From contig JACCXZ010000194.1 of assembly GCA_013696745.1 (NCBI GenBank), positions 1-35,500 on the forward strand: DNA of 35,500 nt. Direction: 5' to 3'. The position numbers were made by a program, and so were the translations under genes. Below, in pieces: positions 31,961-35,500 of the stretch (within the stretch, counting starts at the first letter, position 1; every line of letters starts with the position of its first letter). The notes under the pieces were generated by a model. That model saw only the letters and a list, made by a program, of their open reading frames with translations. It did not search any database and was not told the origin of the DNA. This DNA comes from Nocardioidaceae bacterium. GTDB taxonomy: Bacteria; Actinomycetota; Actinomycetes; Propionibacteriales; Nocardioidaceae.

Positions 31961-32443
31961 ATGTCGCCCCGTCTGGAGTCTGCGGTCACCGTCGGCGACA
32001 TCATGGTGCGCCCGGCGCCGTTCATCCGATGCGCCGACCACATGGTGTCCGCGGCGCGGCTCATGCGCGACCTTGATCTCCGGGCCCTGCCGATCTGTGA
32101 GTCCGATGGCCGGGTCGTCGGCATGCTGCGTGACCGAGACATCGTCACCTGCTGCGTGGCGGAGGACGACGACCCGGGCACGGTGACGGCCCTCGAGTTC
32201 GCGGAAGGACCACCGGTCCGGGTCCGCACCTGGCTGCGGGTCCACCACGCCCTGCACCTCATGCTGTGCCAGCGGCTGACGTACCTGCCCGTGGTGGAGC
32301 ACGAGCGCCTCGTCGGGTTCATCGACCTGGGAGGGGTGCTGGACGCCACCGCGGCACTACCGACGCGGGAACCACGCGACCTGGTCGACCTGGCCGACGT
32401 GGTCGATCTCGACGAGCGCCGCAACGACCGGGCGCAGGTCTGA
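31961..32443 (+). CDS. CBS domain-pair protein
   Basis: A 160-aa protein made of two CBS motifs (VGDIMVRPAPFIRCADHMVS, LDLRALPICESDGRVVGMLR, VHHALHLMLCQRLTYLPVVE, LVGFIDLGGVLD). Stand-alone CBS pairs bind adenine nucleotides and modulate partner proteins; many in actinobacteria respond to stress. GTTT and GGGGAA, 14 bp apart upstream (31928-31951), recall a SigB/SigF promoter, but the match is weak. The gene lies between the GAF-ANTAR operon and the alcohol dehydrogenase. Confidence 0.85.
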   Translation: MSPRLESAVTVGDIMVRPAPFIRCADHMVSAARLMRDLDLRALPICESDGRVVGMLRDRDIVTCCVAEDDDPGTVTALEFAEGPPVRVRTWLRVHHALHLMLCQRLTYLPVVEHERLVGFIDLGGVLDATAALPTREPRDLVDLADVVDLDERRNDRAQV

Positions 32444-32487
32444 TCCCTCACCACTCACCGAACGACCACCGACAAGGGAGTCACACT

Positions 32488-33672
32488 GTGAAGGCTGTCA
32501 CCTGGCAGGGCAAGCGCGACGTACGGGTGGAGGAGGTTCCCGACCCGGTGATCGAGCAGCCGACCGACGCCATCATCCGGGTGACCTCGTCCGGCCTGTG
32601 CGGCTCGGACCTGCACCTGTACGAGGTGCTCGCACCCTTCATGACCGAGGGCGACATCCTCGGTCACGAGCCGATGGGCGTCGTCGAAGAGGTGGGCTCA
32701 CAGGTCACCGGCCTGGCCCCCGGCGATCGGGTCGTGGTGCCCTTCAACATCTCGTGCGGCAGCTGCTGGATGTGTGACCAGAAGCTCTACAGCCAGTGCG
32801 AGACGACACAGGTCAGCGACGAGGGCATGGGCGCGGCCCTGTTCGGCTACACCAAGCTGTACGGCCAGGTGCCCGGCGGTCAGGCGGAGTACCTGCGGGT
32901 GCCCCAGGCTCAGTTCGGACCGATCAAGGTGCCCGACGGCCCCAGCGACGATCGCTTCGTGTACCTCTCCGACGTGCTGCCCACGGCCTGGCAGGCCCTC
33001 GAGTACGCCGGAGTCCCCGACGGCGGCAGTGTGGCGGTGATCGGTCTCGGCCCGATCGGCGACATGGCCTGCCGGATCGCCCTGCACCGCGGGCACCGGG
33101 TCTTCGGCCTCGACCACGTCCCCGAACGGCTGGCACGCGCACGCGACCGCGGGGTGCAGACCGTGGACGTCTCCGACAGCGACACCGACGCAGGCGACGT
33201 CGTACGCGAGCTCACCGGCGGACGCGGGCCCGACTCGGTCATCGACGCGGTCGGCATGGAGGCGCACGGGTCCACCGGGTCGAAGATCGCCCAGCACCTG
33301 GCCGGCCTGCTTCCGGACGCGGTATCACAGCCGATGATGGCCAAAGTCGGCCTGGACCGCCTCTCAGCCTTCTATGCAGCCATCGACATGGTGCGGCGCG
33401 GCGGCACGATTTCACTCAGCGGCGTCTACGGCGGTCAGACCGATCCGCTGCCGATGCTGACCCTCTTCGACAAGCAGGTACAGCTGCGGATGGGGCAGGC
33501 CAACGTGCGCCGCTGGAGCGACGACATCCTGCCGCTGCTGGTGGACGACGCCGACCCGCTGGGCGTCGAGAGCTTCGCCACGCACCATGTCCCGCTGAGC
33601 GAGGCGCCGAGCGCGTACGCGGACTTCCAAGCCAAACGCAACGGCACGGTGAAGGTGCTCTTCAAGCCCTGA
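32488..33672 (+). CDS. Zinc-dependent alcohol dehydrogenase
   Basis: A 394-aa medium-chain dehydrogenase. The catalytic zinc ligands are in GLCGSD (C38) and GHE (H60-E61); the structural zinc has C90, C93, C96 and C104. The Rossmann motif is VIGLGPIGDMACRIA. Length, a substrate-loop insert (TGSKIAQHLAGLLPDAVSQP) and the C-terminal motif resemble glutathione-independent formaldehyde-dehydrogenase-like enzymes. The true substrate is not evident. The start is GTG 32488 after AAGGGAG. It may use the same promoter as the CBS gene (44-bp gap). Confidence 0.9.
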   Translation: MKAVTWQGKRDVRVEEVPDPVIEQPTDAIIRVTSSGLCGSDLHLYEVLAPFMTEGDILGHEPMGVVEEVGSQVTGLAPGDRVVVPFNISCGSCWMCDQKLYSQCETTQVSDEGMGAALFGYTKLYGQVPGGQAEYLRVPQAQFGPIKVPDGPSDDRFVYLSDVLPTAWQALEYAGVPDGGSVAVIGLGPIGDMACRIALHRGHRVFGLDHVPERLARARDRGVQTVDVSDSDTDAGDVVRELTGGRGPDSVIDAVGMEAHGSTGSKIAQHLAGLLPDAVSQPMMAKVGLDRLSAFYAAIDMVRRGGTISLSGVYGGQTDPLPMLTLFDKQVQLRMGQANVRRWSDDILPLLVDDADPLGVESFATHHVPLSEAPSAYADFQAKRNGTVKVLFKP

Positions 33673-33877
33673 GCTGGTGGGCCATCTCCGTGAGTTCGTC
33701 GGGGGTACGCGCGTCCGTCAGGGAGCGGATCCGCTGCCAGGTCAGCCCCGTATCCGGCGGATCACCTGAGTCACTCTGGTCGCCAGCGCGTACCCGCACC
33801 GAGGCGGTCAGTGGTGCAGGAGCGGGGTCGCCGGGCATGCGATAGCCCGGTTCGCGCCACCTGCGCCACTGGTGCAC
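33662..33877 (-). CDS. Short hypothetical protein, 71 aa (or 58 aa)
   Basis: Minus-strand frame overlapping the last 11 bp of the alcohol dehydrogenase. The C-terminal part, TGLTWQRIRSLTDARTPDEL followed by TEMAHQLRA, looks like a real amphipathic helical end. Starts are possible at GTG 33877 (71 aa) or ATG 33838 (58 aa). No family recognised. Confidence 0.45.
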   Translation of the reverse strand: MHQWRRWREPGYRMPGDPAPAPLTASVRVRAGDQSDSGDPPDTGLTWQRIRSLTDARTPDELTEMAHQLRA

Positions 33878-33970
33878 CGCCCGGACCTGAATCCCGACGA
33901 ACTTGCGGGCGCGGACGCTGGTCCCTGCCCTGTCGGGCGTGAAATCGCTTCGGGTGGGTACGGCGGACGC

Positions 33971-34234
33971 ATGTCGAACCCATCGCAGGACCAGCCGGTC
34001 GAGGGGCTCGAGAACCTCGACGCGGCGTCGATGCACGATGACCTCGAGCGTGCCCCGGAGGAGAAGTCCTCCCGCGAGCAGCAACCGACCCAGCAGATCG
34101 ATGAGCCGGCGCCGGGTGACGACCCGCAGCAGGAGCGTCGGGGTCAACACGCCATGGAGAGTCCTACGGACCCACCCGAGCTGCCCTCGGAGCAGCGGGA
34201 CAGCCACAGTGAACGGACAGACCGACCCGAATAG
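33971..34234 (+). CDS. 87-aa disordered acidic protein
   Basis: A highly polar protein rich in Asp, Glu, Gln, Pro and Ser (opens MSNPSQDQPVEGLENLDAAS), with no hydrophobic core. A GGGTA box about 10 bases upstream could be part of a SigB-type promoter. It is convergent with the sigma factor. Such small disordered proteins are often stress-induced in actinobacteria, but the function is unknown. Confidence 0.5.
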   Translation: MSNPSQDQPVEGLENLDAASMHDDLERAPEEKSSREQQPTQQIDEPAPGDDPQQERRGQHAMESPTDPPELPSEQRDSHSERTDRPE

Positions 34235-34305
34235 GACTCGACGCGCTGGGTACGGAAGTTCAGCCGTCACCTGGGTCCAACAGCGTGGCCCGGGTGGCGG
34301 TCCAC

Positions 34306-35133
34306 TCACGCCTCGAGCTGTCGGCGCACCCGCTGCAAGATGCCGGCGAGCAGCCGTGAAACCTGCATCTGAGTCACCCCGAGCTGATCGGCGATCGTGG
34401 TCTGCGTCTGGTCGTGGAAGAAGCGGAGATTCAGGATCAACCGGTCCCGCTCCGGCAGCGCACGGATTACCGGGGCGAGGGCGACGTGCGTCTCCATACG
34501 GGTCATGTCCGGGTCGTCGCAGCCGAGCAGGTCGCCCAGTGACGAGCTGCCCTCCGCGCCGACGGGGTGGTCCAGCGAGGCCGGCGTGAAGCAGCCGTTG
34601 CTGGCCAGGGCCTCGGTCACGTCGTCGATCGGGGCATCGAGGGAGCTGGCGATCTGCGTCGCGGTCGGCGAGTGGGCGAGTTCTTGATGCAGCTCACTGG
34701 CAGCCGCTGCGATCCTGCCCTGCATGTCCTGGATCCGACGAGGTGGACGCACCGCCCACGAGCAGTCACGGAAGTGCTTCTTGACCTCCCCGGAGATCGT
34801 CGGCACGGCGTAGGACAGGAAGCTCTTGCCGTAGTCGGGCTCGAAACCGTGGACCGCCTTGGACAGACCCACGCAGGCCACCTGCTCGAGGTCCTCGATC
34901 GGCTCACCGCGGCCGCGGTAACGGGAGGCGATGGAGCGGGCGACGTCGAGATGCAGGACCACTACCTCGTCGAGCAGTTCGCGGCGTTCGGCCTCGCTGT
35001 CGCAACGCGCGGCCTCGCAGAGCAGCCGGGCGGCCGACTCGTCTCGGGCCGCGCTGCCGACCCGGCAAGCCGAACGACGCCGGGGATTGGCCTGCGCCGG
35101 AACAACGGGCGCGTCGATGGAGTGTGCAGTCAC
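34306..35133 (-). CDS. SigB/SigF/SigG-family sigma factor
   Basis: A 275-aa sigma factor of the general-stress/sporulation group. Region 2 has SRYRGRGEPIEDLEQVACVGLSKAVHGFEPDYGKSFLSYAVPT; region 3 HSPTATQIASSLDAPIDDVTEAL; region 4 ends DRLILNLRFFHDQTQTTIADQLGVTQMQVSRLLAGIL, a typical helix-turn-helix. No anti-sigma (RsbW) or anti-anti-sigma gene is adjacent. The start is GTG at 35133 after GAGG. It is divergent from the GAF gene at 35261 and may control the nearby CBS, disordered-protein and GAF-ANTAR genes. Confidence 0.92.
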   Translation of the reverse strand: MTAHSIDAPVVPAQANPRRRSACRVGSAARDESAARLLCEAARCDSEAERRELLDEVVVLHLDVARSIASRYRGRGEPIEDLEQVACVGLSKAVHGFEPDYGKSFLSYAVPTISGEVKKHFRDCSWAVRPPRRIQDMQGRIAAAASELHQELAHSPTATQIASSLDAPIDDVTEALASNGCFTPASLDHPVGAEGSSSLGDLLGCDDPDMTRMETHVALAPVIRALPERDRLILNLRFFHDQTQTTIADQLGVTQMQVSRLLAGILQRVRRQLEA

Positions 35134-35260
35134 GTGTACACCACCTCAGAACAAGAGGATGTGGCACGACTGCTTGACCACTGGCGCCAACACAACCACC
35201 AGTGGGGCACGCTGTGCAACCCGACCGAGGCCGGGGGCGACGGTGTTGCATGATGTGGCG

Positions 35261-35500
35261 ATGAGCAACGTGAGCAACCTGAGCGACGTGAACGACATGA
35301 GCGACCTCAGTGCCCAGCTGGCCGGCGTGGCCCGTGCGCTGTTGGCCGAAGATGACGTGCAGCAGACACTGGACAAGGCCGTTGCGATGGCGACGGACGT
35401 CGTTCGCGGTTGTGATCATGCGGGCGTCTCCCTGGTCCGCCGCAGTCAAGGCATCGACACCCGAGCGGCGACCCACAGCATCGTCCGACGTGGTGACGAG
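35261..35500 (+). CDS. GAF-domain protein, partial (3' end beyond window)
   Basis: The first 80 residues of a fourth GAF protein. It begins with a Ser/Asn/Asp-rich segment of short repeats (SNVSNLSDVNDMSD), then a GAF start (LAEDDVQQTLDKAVAMATDVVRGCDHAGVSLVRR), which is close to GAF-ANTAR regulator 1 (GCDYCGVSLRR). An ANTAR domain downstream is likely but not visible. CATGAT ends 6 bases before the ATG and no ribosome-binding site is seen, which suggests a leaderless mRNA. Confidence 0.82.
   Translation, partial: MSNVSNLSDVNDMSDLSAQLAGVARALLAEDDVQQTLDKAVAMATDVVRGCDHAGVSLVRRSQGIDTRAATHSIVRRGDE

Overview
The window is GC-rich, densely coded DNA from an actinomycete. Evidence: GTG starts are common, several genes look leaderless, an orphan groEL2-type chaperonin carries CIRCE operators, a DUF3263 gene is coupled to a VirR-like LytR_C gene, egtA is present, and there are ANTAR regulators and a SigB/SigF-type sigma factor. 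The lineage below class level is my guess only (Nocardioidaceae or Intrasporangiaceae-like). No rRNA, tRNA, insertion sequence, phage gene or CRISPR array was seen.

Layout. (1) 1-4261, minus strand: accessory genes of a molybdenum hydroxylase (MobA-like cytidylyltransferase, MoxR ATPase, VWA/CoxE-like protein, XdhC) leading into a CoxS-like 2Fe-2S subunit cut by the window edge. An 80-bp hairpin repeat separates xdhC from coxS. (2) 4399-9900: an M20 peptidase, a gene-poor 0.6 kb holding an array of DnaA-box-like sequences, a 43-aa membrane protein, groEL with two CIRCE elements, and threonine synthase behind a SAM-I riboswitch. (3) 9900-11143: decayed alpha/beta-hydrolase region, a small HExxH protein, and an inverted second copy of the 80-bp repeat. 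(4) 11167-16773: trehalose genes otsB and otsA, separated by the VirR/DUF3263 pair, a MarR regulator and a Gfo/Idh/MocA oxidoreductase. (5) 16852-23392: M23 peptidase, orphan EgtA, an acyl-CoA dehydrogenase/SDR pair divergent from a TetR regulator, and a YeeE/YedE transporter. (6) 23839-28480: a divergent secondary-metabolite locus. A type III polyketide synthase, a membrane methyltransferase and a flavin monooxygenase lie on the plus strand; a UbiA prenyltransferase and a geranylgeranyl-reductase-like flavoprotein lie on the minus strand. Both arms start from facing, probably leaderless promoters that share one near-perfect palindrome. (7) 28455-35500: AI-2E exporter, three overlapping GAF-ANTAR genes, CBS protein, Zn-alcohol dehydrogenase, SigB-type sigma factor and a fourth GAF protein cut by the edge: a signalling/stress block.

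How they work together. Region 1 matures and inserts Mo cofactor into a CO-dehydrogenase/xanthine-dehydrogenase-type enzyme. Region 6 most likely makes a prenylated, O-methylated alkylquinone-type lipid. Its gene set resembles, from memory, the alkyl-O-dihydrogeranyl-methoxyhydroquinone pathway of Actinoplanes. Region 7 looks like layered sensing, in which GAF-ANTAR proteins act by RNA antitermination beside a general-stress sigma factor. The items most worth a second look are the duplicated 80-bp hairpin element, the phased DnaA-box array, the riboswitch on thrC, the polyketide/prenyl locus with its shared operator, and the triple GAF-ANTAR operon.
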